Shown: positions 33,249-41,274 of the stretch, in pieces
Position numbering within the stretch: the stretch's first letter is position 1
Layout: each line of letters starts with the position of its first letter
Assembly (NCBI GenBank): GCA_943370025.1
Contig: CALRPI020000016.1
Span: 17,939 to 81,938 of the forward strand
DNA: 64,000 nucleotides
Origin: JAAUUE01 sp943370025
Lineage (GTDB): Bacteria > Cyanobacteriota > Cyanobacteriia > Cyanobacteriales > JAAUUE01
Direction of reading: 5' to 3'
Notes under the pieces: generated by a model
Told to the model about the DNA's origin: nothing
The model's database searches: none
The model's input: the letters and a program-made list of their open reading frames with translations, nothing else
Translations under genes and position numbers: made by a program

Positions 33249-33397
33249 GGGCTTAACTCCTTGAACTCTATGTATCTATCATCCCTCAGCTTCCCAGCAT
33301 CAGGAGTGATGGAGTTGGAGCGGTCTCGGTGATAATACGGAGAAGGTTGAGTAAGTCAAGTCCGAGTTTAAGGTGATATAGATCACTATAGCGATCC

Positions 33398-33506
33398 TAC
33401 AGCAGTTTGAGAGTGGGCTTCGACTCCGCTCAGCCCACTCTCAAACCCAATATTGATAAGATTTTCAATATTTGTGGTGTGCCTCATTTGAACGAAAAGT
33501 GCTGTA
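33398..33506. repeat. Palindromic element, family D copy 2
   Basis: The ends are TACAGCAG and GTGCTGTA. The stem is GTTTGAGAGTGGGC / GCCCACTCTCAAAC around TTCGACTCCGCTCA. Compared with copy 1 (GTTTGTGTGTGGGC), two stem positions changed together with their partners. The right half is less conserved here (CCCAATATTGATAAGATTTT, GAACGAAAAGTGCTG). Confidence 0.85.
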
Positions 33507-33509
33507 ATT

Positions 33510-33568
33510 GAGCTTAGAACTTTAGAGGGTTGAGAACGTCTCCCCCGGAGGGCATTAGGGTTGCTATA
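33510..33568. repeat. Palindromic element, family H copy 2
   Basis: GAACTTTAGAGGGTTGAGAA, CGTCTCCCCCGGAGGG and GGGTTGCTATA. The right arm is truncated relative to copy 3 and joins directly to family D copy 3. Confidence 0.65.
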
Positions 33569-33673
33569 TACAACGGTTTGTTTGTGGGCAGCGACAGCCG
33601 CCCACAAACAAACCCAAACCTAGTAAGTATTTCAGGAAATACAGCGTATTCCATTTACATGAAAAGTACTGGA
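33569..33673. repeat. Palindromic element, family D copy 3
   Basis: The stem is GTTTGTTTGTGGGC / GCCCACAAACAAAC with an AGCGACAGCC loop. The right half CCCAAACCTAGTAAGTATTT through TCCATTTACATGAAAAGT closely matches copy 1. The terminal TACAGCA is degenerate (TACAACG). Confidence 0.82.
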
Positions 33674-34591
33674 TTAATTAAGGAATTCTTTCAGGGCTTG
33701 TTTTACCGTAGGGTATTTGTAAGTGAAACCGTAGGCAAGAGTTCGTTGGGGTCGGACTTCTTGCCCTTCGAGGACAACGATCGCCGCATCTCCCAATAGA
33801 GCCTCAATAGCGAACTTTGGCACAGGGAGCCATGATGGACGATTGATTACCTCACCGAGGGTGCTGCAAAACTCCGTCATCCGAACAGGAGTAGGGGCGG
33901 TGGCATTGAGGACTCCATTAATTTTGGGATTTTTAATTGCCTCTAAGATCAAAGACACCAAATCATCTAGATGGATCCAGGAAAACCATTGAGTTCCCGA
34001 ACCGATCGGTCCCCCGGCAAATAGACGAAACGGTGGAATCATTTTAGCGATCGCCCCCCCATTCCCCAAGACAATCCCGGTGCGGAGAATCACCAACCGG
34101 ACTCCAGCTTCTGTCACCTTTTGGGCAGCAGCTTCCCACCCTTGACAGACTTGTGCTAAGAAATCATTGCCACTAGGGCTACTTTCGACAAAAGTTGTGG
34201 TTTCACTAGTACCGTAGTAGCCAATGGCGGAGGAGTTGATCAGAACCGAGGGTTGGGGATTAGCCTTGGAGATTACTTCTACCAACTTAGCTGTCCCTTC
34301 TTGCCGACTGCTGATAATATCTTTTTTACGTTGGTCAGTCCAGCGATCGGCGATCGGCTCCCCAGCCAAATTGACCACGGCATCACAACCAGATATTTTT
34401 TCTTCCCACTCTCCTCCAGTCCCGGCGTTGTAAGGGATTATTTCTACGCCGGGGAAGTTGTCTTTCGGGAACATAGCTTGGGCGCGATCGACGTTGCGAC
34501 AAAAAGCCAATATCTGATGATTTTCCTCTTGGAGCTTGCCAATCAAGCTGCTACCCACAAACCCCGTCGCCCCGGTTACAACAATTTTCAT
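33674..34591 (-). CDS. TIGR01777 family NAD-dependent epimerase/oxidoreductase
   Basis: An extended short-chain dehydrogenase-like protein (SDR39U1/YfcH group), 305 aa. The N-terminal dinucleotide motif is VVTGATGFVGSSL, followed by AVVNLAGEPIADRWTDQRK, which is diagnostic of this subfamily, then SSAIGYYGTSE with the SDR-type Tyr, and WFSWIHLDDLVSLI. The C-terminal DUF1731-like part reads LNATAPTPVRMTEFCSTLGE and ALLGDAAIVVLEGQEVRP. The substrate is not known; the family is linked to chloroplast and cell-division phenotypes in plants. It is a single gene between repeat elements. Confidence 0.93.
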   Translation of the reverse strand: MKIVVTGATGFVGSSLIGKLQEENHQILAFCRNVDRAQAMFPKDNFPGVEIIPYNAGTGGEWEEKISGCDAVVNLAGEPIADRWTDQRKKDIISSRQEGTAKLVEVISKANPQPSVLINSSAIGYYGTSETTTFVESSPSGNDFLAQVCQGWEAAAQKVTEAGVRLVILRTGIVLGNGGAIAKMIPPFRLFAGGPIGSGTQWFSWIHLDDLVSLILEAIKNPKINGVLNATAPTPVRMTEFCSTLGEVINRPSWLPVPKFAIEALLGDAAIVVLEGQEVRPQRTLAYGFTYKYPTVKQALKEFLN

Positions 34592-34628
34592 AGTGATGAT
34601 TTCTAAAAACTAATTTCTCAAATTTCTT

Positions 34629-34711
34629 AAAGGTCATTTATAAAATAGCTAGAAGGTCTGGTTTTGTAACCCTGGAGGGGTACAAAACCAGACTCTATAA
34701 ATAGACTCTTA
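34629..34711. repeat. Palindromic element, family A copy 2
   Basis: The flanks AAAGGTCATTTATAAAATAG and TATAAATAGACTCTTA match copy 1, but the hairpin arms are different: GTCTGGTTTTGTAACCC with GGGGTACAAAACCAGAC. The arms resemble those of copy 4. Confidence 0.82.
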
Positions 34712-34805
34712 ACGCTCTCAAACAGCCGATTAAACTTAAAAATCTAAAATGGCAATTGTCCAAAACTGATTTTAACGCAATTCCTAGTTCACCACAGATA
34801 TTCAA

Positions 34806-35135
34806 TCAAAAGCTATAACGGATATGGATGCGGGGGTTCATTTTTGCTGCTACTGGCTCCCCGCCCTTAAGATGTTGCTCGATAATCAACGGCACATCCT
34901 CAGGCTGGATTCGGCAGTACCAAATTTCTTCCGGTGTCACCCGCACCGTCGGACTCGTACTACACTGCCCCAAGCATTCACTAGGCAGGATATCGTAGCC
35001 CTCCACTTCTCCAAAAGCTGCTAATACCTCAGTAGAACCAGCCTCTAGACAAGAAGTATGTTGACAGACGAACACGCAGGGGCGATCGATACAGACGGAA
35101 CTTACTGGAGATTTTTCAGAGGAATTTTGAGTCAC
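34806..35135 (-). CDS. Thioredoxin-like [2Fe-2S] ferredoxin-domain protein
   Basis: A 109-aa protein starting at GTG 35135. It shows the four-cysteine pattern of thioredoxin-fold 2Fe-2S ferredoxins: VFVCQHTSC near residues 22-30 and SECLGQCSTSPTV near 53-65, followed by VRVTPEEIWYCRIQPEDVPL and the tail IIEQHLKGGEPV. Such proteins act as small electron carriers; in cyanobacteria the partner is unknown. It is adjacent to, and on the same strand as, the hydrolase-like gene at 35162-35695, 26 bp away, so they may be co-transcribed. Confidence 0.88.
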   Translation of the reverse strand: MTQNSSEKSPVSSVCIDRPCVFVCQHTSCLEAGSTEVLAAFGEVEGYDILPSECLGQCSTSPTVRVTPEEIWYCRIQPEDVPLIIEQHLKGGEPVAAKMNPRIHIRYSF

Positions 35136-35161
35136 AGGACAAAATGGTTATCGGCGAGGTT

Positions 35162-35695
35162 TCAAACCTCTGCTACAAGTATTTCAATTATAAACTCTAG
35201 GGCTGTGGTGGGGGTACGTAGGGAATCAGGAGAAGTTACCCGCCAACCTAGACAAGTATGGGGTGATCGCCACATTTCTAAATGCTCTACAGGCGGATCG
35301 GCATAAAAATCAACTTCCCCAGCCCCTAAGAGAGATGAACTCCAATGGGTAAAGTAATCATGACTCAAGCGATAAATTGGGAAATTACCTACAGCCGGGA
35401 CTCCCCAGCCATCGATCGCGAGTAACCCAGCCACCTTCCCTCCCTCTAACTGCCAAAGATTTAGAGCCGGAATTGCCCCAGCAACCCCCGCACTAAAAGC
35501 AATTACCATAATTGGGGTCGATCGAATAGTAATTCTGTCCCATAAAAACCCTAGAATAGAAACCGAACAGTAGGCAGGATTTATGTCTGTAGGAAAAATA
35601 TGGATATGCTGATCAGGTAATAATGGTTCTAGTACCGCCAGAAAATCCCTAGTGATTTGTTGACAATGTACCCCCGGCAGGACTATTAAAGGCAT
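35162..35695 (-). CDS. Alpha/beta-hydrolase-like protein, 177 aa
   Basis: A short protein with a possible serine-hydrolase layout: a beta strand MPLIVLPGVHC, then a nucleophile-elbow-like IMVIAFSAGVAGAI (G-x-S-x-G replaced by AFSAG), and a potential late His in RSPHTCLGW. It is shorter than typical hydrolases, so catalytic status is uncertain. I start at ATG 35695; a GTG at 35707 adds four residues. It lies upstream of, and in the same direction as, the 2Fe-2S protein, and is divergent from plsX. Confidence 0.65.
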   Translation of the reverse strand: MPLIVLPGVHCQQITRDFLAVLEPLLPDQHIHIFPTDINPAYCSVSILGFLWDRITIRSTPIMVIAFSAGVAGAIPALNLWQLEGGKVAGLLAIDGWGVPAVGNFPIYRLSHDYFTHWSSSLLGAGEVDFYADPPVEHLEMWRSPHTCLGWRVTSPDSLRTPTTALEFIIEILVAEV

Positions 35696-35768
35696 ATGGC
35701 TACTCACTGACTAATTCCTGCCCCCTATTCTGATAAAATTTTTAAGGCTTCTATCTAAACACTGACTC

Positions 35769-36788
35769 ATGGGATCAACTCGCGCCAGAATCGCAATTGA
35801 TGCAATGGGGGGAGACCACGCTCCCGCCGAAATAGTTGCGGGGGCAATTCGCGCCGCCGCCGAAATGGATATAGAAGTGCTCTTGGTGGGAGACCCCCAG
35901 CAAATTCGTGCTTCTGTTGCCCACCAAGGGCAGTCCTTCCCTCTAGAAATTATCACGGCTGAGGATGTGGTGGCAATGGATGAAGAACCCCTTGCTGTCC
36001 GCCGTAAGCCTAAAGCCTCTATCAACGTGGCGATGGATTTGGTGAAAAACAAACGAGCCGATGCCGTGGTATCGGCAGGACACTCTGGTGCTTGTATGGC
36101 AGCAGCCTTGCTCCGTTTGGGCAGACTTAAGGGGATCGATCGCCCAGCGATCGGGGCAGTATTCCCCACCCAAATATCCGGAAAGCCAGTCCTTGTTCTT
36201 GATGTAGGGGCAAATGTAGACTGTAAACCCAAGTACCTAGATCAGTTTGCGGTCATGGGATCGGTCTATAGCCAATACGTTTTAGGAACTCCTAATCCTC
36301 AGGTCGGTCTGCTGAATATTGGGGAAGAAGAATCTAAAGGAGATGACCTTGCCCTACGTACCTACGAACTCCTGACCAAAAATCCCCGCATCTCTTTCAT
36401 TGGCAATGCCGAAGGTCGGGATGTCCTGACGGGTAATTTTGATGTGATTGTCTGTGATGGTTTTGTGGGGAATGTCTTGCTGAAGTTTGCAGAAGCTGTG
36501 GGCAATGCTGTGCTCCAGATTCTTAAGGAAGAACTACCCCAAGGTTTACACGGCATTGTCGGCACTGCCCTCTTAAAACCCAACCTAAAACGAATTAAAC
36601 AACGGGTAGACCACGCAGAACACGGCGGGGGGCTACTTTTGGGCGTGGCGGGGGTATGTATCATCAGTCATGGTAGCTCCCAAGCTCCATCAATCTACAA
36701 TGCCATTCGCCTTGCCAAGGAAGCTGTAGATAACCAAGTATCTGACAGAATCCAAGGGGTATTGACAGTGAACAGTGAACAGCAATGA
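35769..36788 (+). CDS. plsX: Phosphate acyltransferase PlsX
   Basis: Converts acyl-ACP to acyl-phosphate for phospholipid synthesis with PlsY. The 339-aa protein has the family start RIAIDAMGGDHAPAEIVAGA, SAGHSGACMAAALLRLGRL, and the Gly-rich VCDGFVGNVLLKFAEAVG. HGGGLLLGVAGVCIISHGSS is conserved near the end. The final residues (LTVNSEQQ) are encoded by a heptanucleotide repeat tract, so the native tail may have been modified. It is followed by fabH, the usual bacterial arrangement. Confidence 0.97.
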   Translation: MGSTRARIAIDAMGGDHAPAEIVAGAIRAAAEMDIEVLLVGDPQQIRASVAHQGQSFPLEIITAEDVVAMDEEPLAVRRKPKASINVAMDLVKNKRADAVVSAGHSGACMAAALLRLGRLKGIDRPAIGAVFPTQISGKPVLVLDVGANVDCKPKYLDQFAVMGSVYSQYVLGTPNPQVGLLNIGEEESKGDDLALRTYELLTKNPRISFIGNAEGRDVLTGNFDVIVCDGFVGNVLLKFAEAVGNAVLQILKEELPQGLHGIVGTALLKPNLKRIKQRVDHAEHGGGLLLGVAGVCIISHGSSQAPSIYNAIRLAKEAVDNQVSDRIQGVLTVNSEQQ

Positions 36789-36828
36789 ATGATTATTGAT
36801 AACTGGTAACTGGTGACTGATAACTGAA
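36764..36828. repeat. Heptanucleotide tandem repeats at the plsX-fabH junction
   Basis: GACAGTGAACAGTGAACAGC forms the last codons of plsX; GATAACTGGTAACTGGTGAC and TGATAACTGA follow in the gap to fabH. It has the same 7-bp unit types as the tract between ndhA and ndhI. Confidence 0.82.
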
Positions 36829-36843
36829 TAGGGGAGATTTATT

Positions 36844-37839
36844 TTGAATCAGGCGTGGTTAGGTTTGGCAATTACTGGTTGTGGTTCGGCGACTCCAGAG
36901 GGAGTAGTGACTAATGACCACTTAACAAGTTTGGTGGATACTTCAGATGAGTGGATTAGTGCTAGAACGGGGATTCGATCGCGCCATGTGGTGGCGGAGA
37001 CAGAATCCCTAGGACAGTTGGCACACCAAGCGGCGATCGCTGCCCTAGAGATGGCCAACCTATCTGCGGCTGATTTAGATTTGATTATCCTAACTACCTC
37101 GACTCCAGAAGATTTGTTTGGTAATGCTAGTCAAATTCAATCCAAGCTAGGGGCGAATCGGGCGGTGGCTTTTGATCTCACTGCTGCCTGTTCTGGGTTT
37201 GTGTTTGGTCTAGTCACCGCTGCCCAGTTTATGCGGACGGGAACCTACAGGAATGTATTATTGATCGGGGCTGATGTCCTTTCTCGATGGGTGGATTGGA
37301 GCGATCGCGGTACTTGCATTCTCTTTGGTGATGGAGCGGGAGCTGTAGTATTGCAGCCTAGAGAGCAGGATCAACTGCTAGGGTTTGAACTCCGCAGTGA
37401 CGGCACTCAAGGCCATGAGCTGACCCTTGGATATCAATCCCAACCCCATCAGCTTTCCCCGGAGATCACCGTGCAGCAGGGCGGCTACCAGAAAATCTAC
37501 ATGAATGGCAAGGAAGTTTATAAGTTTGCGGTGCAGAAGGTGCCGGAAATTATTGAGAAGGCGTTGTTCCGGGCAAATCTGACAGTGGAGCAAGTAGATT
37601 GGCTGTTACTGCATCAGGCAAACCAAAGAATTTTGGATGCAGTCAGCGATCGCCTAGGGATTCCTCGCCATAAAGTTATTAGTAACCTAGCCGAATATGG
37701 CAATACTTCGGCGGCTTCTATCCCTCTGGCTCTAGATGAGGCAGTGCGATCGGGCAAAGTCAAGCCGGGTGATGTGATTGCGGCGGCAGGTTTTGGTGCT
37801 GGCTTAACTTGGGGATCTGCCATTTTCAAGTGGGGCTAG
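36844..37839 (+). CDS. fabH: Beta-ketoacyl-ACP synthase III
   Basis: Condenses acetyl-CoA with malonyl-ACP to start fatty-acid synthesis. 331 aa from a TTG at 36844, with AGGGGAG upstream; the N-terminus (LAITGCGSATPEGVVTNDHL) fits the family. The catalytic triad is visible: Cys116 in LTAACSGFVFGL, His in LLHQANQRILDAV and Asn in EYGNTSAASIPLAL. It follows plsX by 55 bp, a gap containing heptamer repeats. Its stop directly abuts the stop of the convergent YciI gene. Confidence 0.97.
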   Translation: MNQAWLGLAITGCGSATPEGVVTNDHLTSLVDTSDEWISARTGIRSRHVVAETESLGQLAHQAAIAALEMANLSAADLDLIILTTSTPEDLFGNASQIQSKLGANRAVAFDLTAACSGFVFGLVTAAQFMRTGTYRNVLLIGADVLSRWVDWSDRGTCILFGDGAGAVVLQPREQDQLLGFELRSDGTQGHELTLGYQSQPHQLSPEITVQQGGYQKIYMNGKEVYKFAVQKVPEIIEKALFRANLTVEQVDWLLLHQANQRILDAVSDRLGIPRHKVISNLAEYGNTSAASIPLALDEAVRSGKVKPGDVIAAAGFGAGLTWGSAIFKWG

Positions 37840-38109
37840 TTAATAAACCTGCACCCATTCTTTGATGGTGTATTCTGTCCAAATTCCATTTTTCCAGTAG
37901 GGATCCCGCTCCACCAAATTCTTTACAGTAGCTTCATCGGCAGCTTCGTAGATGGCAAAAACCTTGGTGACATCTTTTGTGGGTCCGATCGTAATCAAAA
38001 GTCCCTGTTCATTTTGGGCTGCTAATCCATCTAAATGAGCTTGACGATAGGGGGTGCGCTTTTCCAGCACATCATCACAGTAACTGCCCCACATAATATA
38101 TTTTGGCAT
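37840..38109 (-). CDS. YciI family protein
   Basis: An 89-aa dimeric ferredoxin-like-fold protein of the YciI family, whose conserved His-Asp pair suggests a catalytic or binding role that is not settled. Signature regions are RTPYRQAHLDGLAAQNEQG with the conserved His, LLITIGPTKD, and ATVKNLVERDPYWKNGIWTE near the C-terminus. The length is normal. It converges with fabH with no intergenic gap; a family C element lies 8 bp upstream of its start. Confidence 0.92.
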   Translation of the reverse strand: MPKYIMWGSYCDDVLEKRTPYRQAHLDGLAAQNEQGLLITIGPTKDVTKVFAIYEAADEATVKNLVERDPYWKNGIWTEYTIKEWVQVY

Positions 38110-38117
38110 AATTGTTA

Positions 38118-38205
38118 TTTTAGTAGTCGCCGATTTGATTAGGACGTTTTTGAGGGCGCGGCGCGCGCCCTCAAAAACGTCCTAACTATAATGGCACTTA
38201 CTATA
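38118..38205. mobile_element. Palindromic MITE-like element, family C copy 2 (inverted orientation)
   Basis: Read on the minus strand it matches copies 1 and 3: TATAGTAAGTGCCATTATAG, GTTAGGACGTTTTTGAGGGC, and at the far end TCGGCGACTACTAAAA. The central palindrome is GAGGGCGCG / CGCGCCCTC. It sits just upstream of the YciI start codon. Confidence 0.82.
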
Positions 38206-38266
38206 GTATAAATAAGTTTTCATTTAATCAAAATTAAAGCAGATGAAGCCCCCCCCCTAAAAGCAG

Positions 38267-38759
38267 ATGAAGCCCCCCCCTAAAAATAAAATTTAGACTA
38301 ATTGCGTTAGCCTTCGTTTGTGCTCTGCCAGTATCTTTGGCTGTGCCGATTGCAACTAGAGGAGAGGAATTATGCCAAGCTCGTTTGGATTCTAGCAGTG
38401 GGGTTGATAACGAGATTAATAACTGCCCGATCGCCATAGGAGATTTCTCAATCCGGGGTACTTTTGCCAACTCAAACTAGCAGACTTCTTTTTGGGTATG
38501 GGAGCCGGGTTATTACATTCTGCACGTTAAAAACCTGCAAGATGACAAGATGGTTAATCTGACAGGTTTTCATGTATTGAGGACAACCCGCCGACCCCAA
38601 TACCAATTCAATGATGAAAGTAATCAGGCTTTAACCTACATTGTCACTTTTCAATACACCTATAGTCATATCATTCGCCTAGAAATTTATGAAGGCGATC
38701 GCCTGATCGTTAACGAATTGCTGTCCCGCGAATCGGATAGACGCATCGGCGGCCCCTAA
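38267..38759 (+). pseudogene. Secreted-protein gene broken by a C-tract frameshift and an amber stop
   Basis: One frame (38271 to 38759) reads a signal-peptide-like IKFRLIALAFVCALPVSLAV, a Cys-containing stretch (GEELCQARLDSSSGVDNEIN), FSIRGTFANSN, then a TAG at 38478, and continues FWVWEPGYYILHVKNLQDDK and LTYIVTFQYTYSHIIRLEIY to the stop. The only plausible start, ATG AAG at 38267, is out of frame by one base because of a run of eight C; with seven C it would read MKPPLKIKF into the signal peptide. A near-identical ATGAAG plus nine C copy lies 25 bp upstream. From a distal ATG (38550) 69 residues could be made. The family is unknown. Confidence 0.6.
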
Positions 38760-38820
38760 CGGTTGTTATGGATCATGCATTGCTTAGAGGTTATGTATAG
38801 GGTCTCATTTTCTTATCTTT

Positions 38821-38904
38821 AGAGGTCATTTATAAAGTGGAAAGAAGGTACTATTTTCCGCCCCCGGCGGGGGCGGAAAATCATAATTTACAAATAACGT
38901 CTTA
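38821..38904. repeat. Palindromic element, family A copy 3
   Basis: AGAGGTCATTTATAAAGTGG, hairpin ACTATTTTCCGCCCCC / GGGGGCGGAAAATCATA (with mismatches) and TTTACAAATAACGTCTTA. The imperfect outer stem suggests an ageing copy. Confidence 0.8.
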
Positions 38905-38915
38905 GAGTCAGAATT

Positions 38916-39596
38916 CTAAGGACAGTTGCCGAGGTTGCCAGAGCTACCGGGTTGACCGTTGCTGACCCAACCAGCACTAGGAGCACTGATCTGGAGCCAC
39001 TGACGACCACCATCAAGTCTGGTGACGATCGGGTTAACTAAGGTAACAGTTTGACCGTTAGCTACTCCGCCGATCGAGGCTCCACTAGGAGTAGACCGGA
39101 TCGCCAAGCCACCGCCGATGGGCGATCGCACTAACCGACAAATCCCTGCTGTGGAGACGGGTGGTGTAGCAGTGGGAGTAGGCGTGGGGGTAACTGCTAC
39201 TGGAGAACACATAATCAAATTCCCACCACTGCCCGGTGCACCGTTGGCAATCCAGCCTGTAGCCCCATTAGAGAGAGTAATTTGTACCCAATTCAAACCC
39301 GCCACTAGGTTAACTGTAGCTGGAGTAGTGGAAAGGTTAATAGTTTGCTGATTGCCTACTCCACCAATAATGGCAGCAGTCAGACTAGGTTGGGCACGGA
39401 TGTTCAAACCTTCGGGAACGACTACCCGGCGACAGCGATCGGAAGTTTGTGCCAACAGGGTGTTATTTTCTGAAGGGGTTACAGTCAGAGGATCCGCACT
39501 CGTGGCAGCGAGAACTGGGGCTAGGTTGCCGAGTAGGGCGATCGCCGCAATACCTAACCCAGAAAAATAAGCTTTATATTTGCTAATGTGTTGCAT
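38916..39596 (-). CDS. Exported protein with two SH3-like domains
   Basis: A 226-aa protein with a signal peptide (YFSGLGIAAIALLGNLAP, cleavage near VLA-AT). Two bacterial SH3-like (SH3_3-type) modules follow: VPEGLNIRAQPSLTAAIIGG ending in GWIANGAPGSGGN, and GGGLAIRSTPSGASIGGVAN ending in GWVSNGQPGSSGN. They are joined by a Thr/Pro linker (VAVTPTPTPTATPPVST). Each module is bounded by a Cys pair (CRRVVV...MC and CRLVRS...NC). It is probably periplasmic and may bind cell wall or protein. The two domains look like an internal duplication. Confidence 0.85.
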   Translation of the reverse strand: MQHISKYKAYFSGLGIAAIALLGNLAPVLAATSADPLTVTPSENNTLLAQTSDRCRRVVVPEGLNIRAQPSLTAAIIGGVGNQQTINLSTTPATVNLVAGLNWVQITLSNGATGWIANGAPGSGGNLIMCSPVAVTPTPTPTATPPVSTAGICRLVRSPIGGGLAIRSTPSGASIGGVANGQTVTLVNPIVTRLDGGRQWLQISAPSAGWVSNGQPGSSGNLGNCP

Positions 39597-39757
39597 AATT
39601 TATGACTCCTCACAAAAATTTATTCCAAACTCAGTATACCAATACTGCTGAGCCTGATGATTGATTCATTAGAATCCGTAGCAATTTCTTATAATTAACG
39701 TGAATTTTTGTTAGAGCTTCTTGAGGGGTGTTGCCCCTCAAGAATCCCGGTTTTATC

Positions 39758-40993
39758 TTAGGTAGCTGGGAGGAGGAGATTCTCTAGACCTTGGACTACT
39801 TGGGCTGATTCGATTTTATCCCCAGCTCGTAAATTTCCTAGAACATCTTTACCTTCGATGACATATCCAAATACGGCATAGCGACCATCCAAGAGATTCC
39901 TGCCAGCGGGGGTCAATTCTGGTTCAAAGAGAAAGAAGAAGAATTGAGAAGACCCACCATTGGCATCAAATTCTGGATGCCCCATGACAACTGCACCGTA
40001 GGAAGAAAAGGGCAAAACGGGTAAATCTCGGTAGCGTCCTGCGTCTTCTAGGGTGATGCCATAGGTAGGCTCAGAATCTCCCGCTACGAGGATTTCTAAG
40101 GGGATAGATCGATACTCTCCAGTTTTTGGATCAATAAATCCTGCCGCTTCTCCGGGAGGATCCCCGGCTTGGACGGTGAAGGATTCCTCAGCACTATTGA
40201 CATCTAAACCATTGTAGAAACCCCGTTGCACCAAATCTACAAAATTCCCCGCCGTTACCGGAGCACTATAGCCATCAGCCACCATGGTGATCTTGCCTTT
40301 ATTGGTCTTCAGTTCAATGGTGGCTCTGCCCTTGAGTTGGGCAAGGTGACTGTATTCTGGAGGCACAGTGTAGGGAAACTGAGTTACCATCATTTCTTCA
40401 ATTTCTCCTACTTTATTTAGGAGTTGGCGGCGCTGAAGTTGCACTTGCTCTCCGTCCTTTGCTTCTACTGCTTGGCGAATAGAGGTAATGCCAGCTTGCA
40501 TCTCGGCAATCAGTTTTTCGGCAGCGGCTTTTTTGGATTCGGGAATGGCAGCCAAGATTTGACTAGCGCGATCGCTTAAAACCCCCTCAGCTTTATTCAC
40601 ATCTTGGCTGACAGGTTTCCAGCGCTTTGCCCGGAGTTGAGCGGCAATATCTTCTAAACTGCCCTGAACTTGGCGAATTGGTGGGTTATCGATCGGTAGG
40701 GAGTAGCGGAGAATTGCCTGGCCATCGGTGACGGCGTTGCCACTGGGTAAGCCACTGCTATTGTTGGGGAGAAAGCCTAAGGTTACAAAATTTTCTAGAT
40801 GCCCAAAACCATAGGGGGCAATAATTCTCGATGCTAGAGCCGATCTCGTCCCTAAATTCATTAGGACAAGGATGAAAACTCCCAGCAGAAGAGCCTGACG
40901 GCAAAAAGTGCTGACAATATTTCCTGCGTTTTTTAATAAACTTGCCCATAAACTTTCCAATAAGGCTCTGATGTTCGATCGTCTAGATTGCAT
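39758..40993 (-). CDS. Cyclophilin-type peptidyl-prolyl isomerase, TLP40/CYP38-like
   Basis: A 411-aa thylakoid-lumen or periplasmic cyclophilin related to plant CYP38/TLP40, which assists photosystem II assembly and repair. From ATG 40993 there is an N-terminal membrane/signal segment (CRQALLLGVFILVLMNLG, cleavage near ALA). A helical domain follows (residues about 100-220; LRAKRWKPVSQDVNKAEGVL, EKLIAEMQAGITSIRQAVEA). The C-terminal cyclophilin-like domain contains VTAGNFVDLVQRGFYNGLDV, QAGDPPGEAAGF, SSQFFFFLFEPELTPAGRNL and DGRYAVFGYVIEGKDVL. The leucine-rich helical region is the known inhibitory domain in TLP40. The gene is single and well supported. Confidence 0.93.
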   Translation of the reverse strand: MQSRRSNIRALLESLWASLLKNAGNIVSTFCRQALLLGVFILVLMNLGTRSALASRIIAPYGFGHLENFVTLGFLPNNSSGLPSGNAVTDGQAILRYSLPIDNPPIRQVQGSLEDIAAQLRAKRWKPVSQDVNKAEGVLSDRASQILAAIPESKKAAAEKLIAEMQAGITSIRQAVEAKDGEQVQLQRRQLLNKVGEIEEMMVTQFPYTVPPEYSHLAQLKGRATIELKTNKGKITMVADGYSAPVTAGNFVDLVQRGFYNGLDVNSAEESFTVQAGDPPGEAAGFIDPKTGEYRSIPLEILVAGDSEPTYGITLEDAGRYRDLPVLPFSSYGAVVMGHPEFDANGGSSQFFFFLFEPELTPAGRNLLDGRYAVFGYVIEGKDVLGNLRAGDKIESAQVVQGLENLLLPAT

Positions 40994-41043
40994 AGTATTT
41001 ATCCCGGTATTTATCTTATAAATTTTGTTAGTCCTCAATAAGC

Positions 41044-41274
41044 CTATTCCCATTCATTGTCATGGTTTGATTGCCTGTGTGTCAACGCCAGCCGCAAGAT
41101 AAAAACTGAGTTATGGCTCGATCGCTCGTGAATCAACAACCGCTGCAAAATAAAAGTTTGAGAATACATAAAAGCCAAGGACAATCCCATGATGAGGGGT
41201 GCCCCCCCCCAATTAATAGTGTAACTGCCATAAGATAATGCACTCAGCATAATTACTAAACATAAACCAAACAT
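41044..41274 (-). CDS. Possible small membrane protein (uncertain)
   Basis: A frame on the minus strand encodes two hydrophobic segments (MFGLCLVIMLSALSYGSYTI and LIMGLSLAFMYSQTFILQRL) and a polar tail. The longest version would start at a TTG within a large palindrome, so I take the ATG at 41274 as the likelier start (76 aa). It is read before the cyclophilin gene on the same strand. There is no family match and no good ribosome site; it could be a chance hydrophobic frame. Confidence 0.3.
   Translation of the reverse strand: MFGLCLVIMLSALSYGSYTINWGGAPLIMGLSLAFMYSQTFILQRLLIHERSSHNSVFILRLALTHRQSNHDNEWE

Larger units (their letters stand above)
33249..33673. other. Repeat-filled intergenic region
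   Basis: About 425 bp. Family D copy 2, family H copy 2 and family D copy 3 lie end to end from 33398 to 33673 (listed separately). Before 33398 there is no recognisable feature. Confidence 0.55.

Noticed and set aside
38234..38470. Minus-strand frame of 78 codons
   Set aside because: Antisense to the broken secreted-protein frame; ends in a poly-Gly/Leu tail made by the poly-C tracts.
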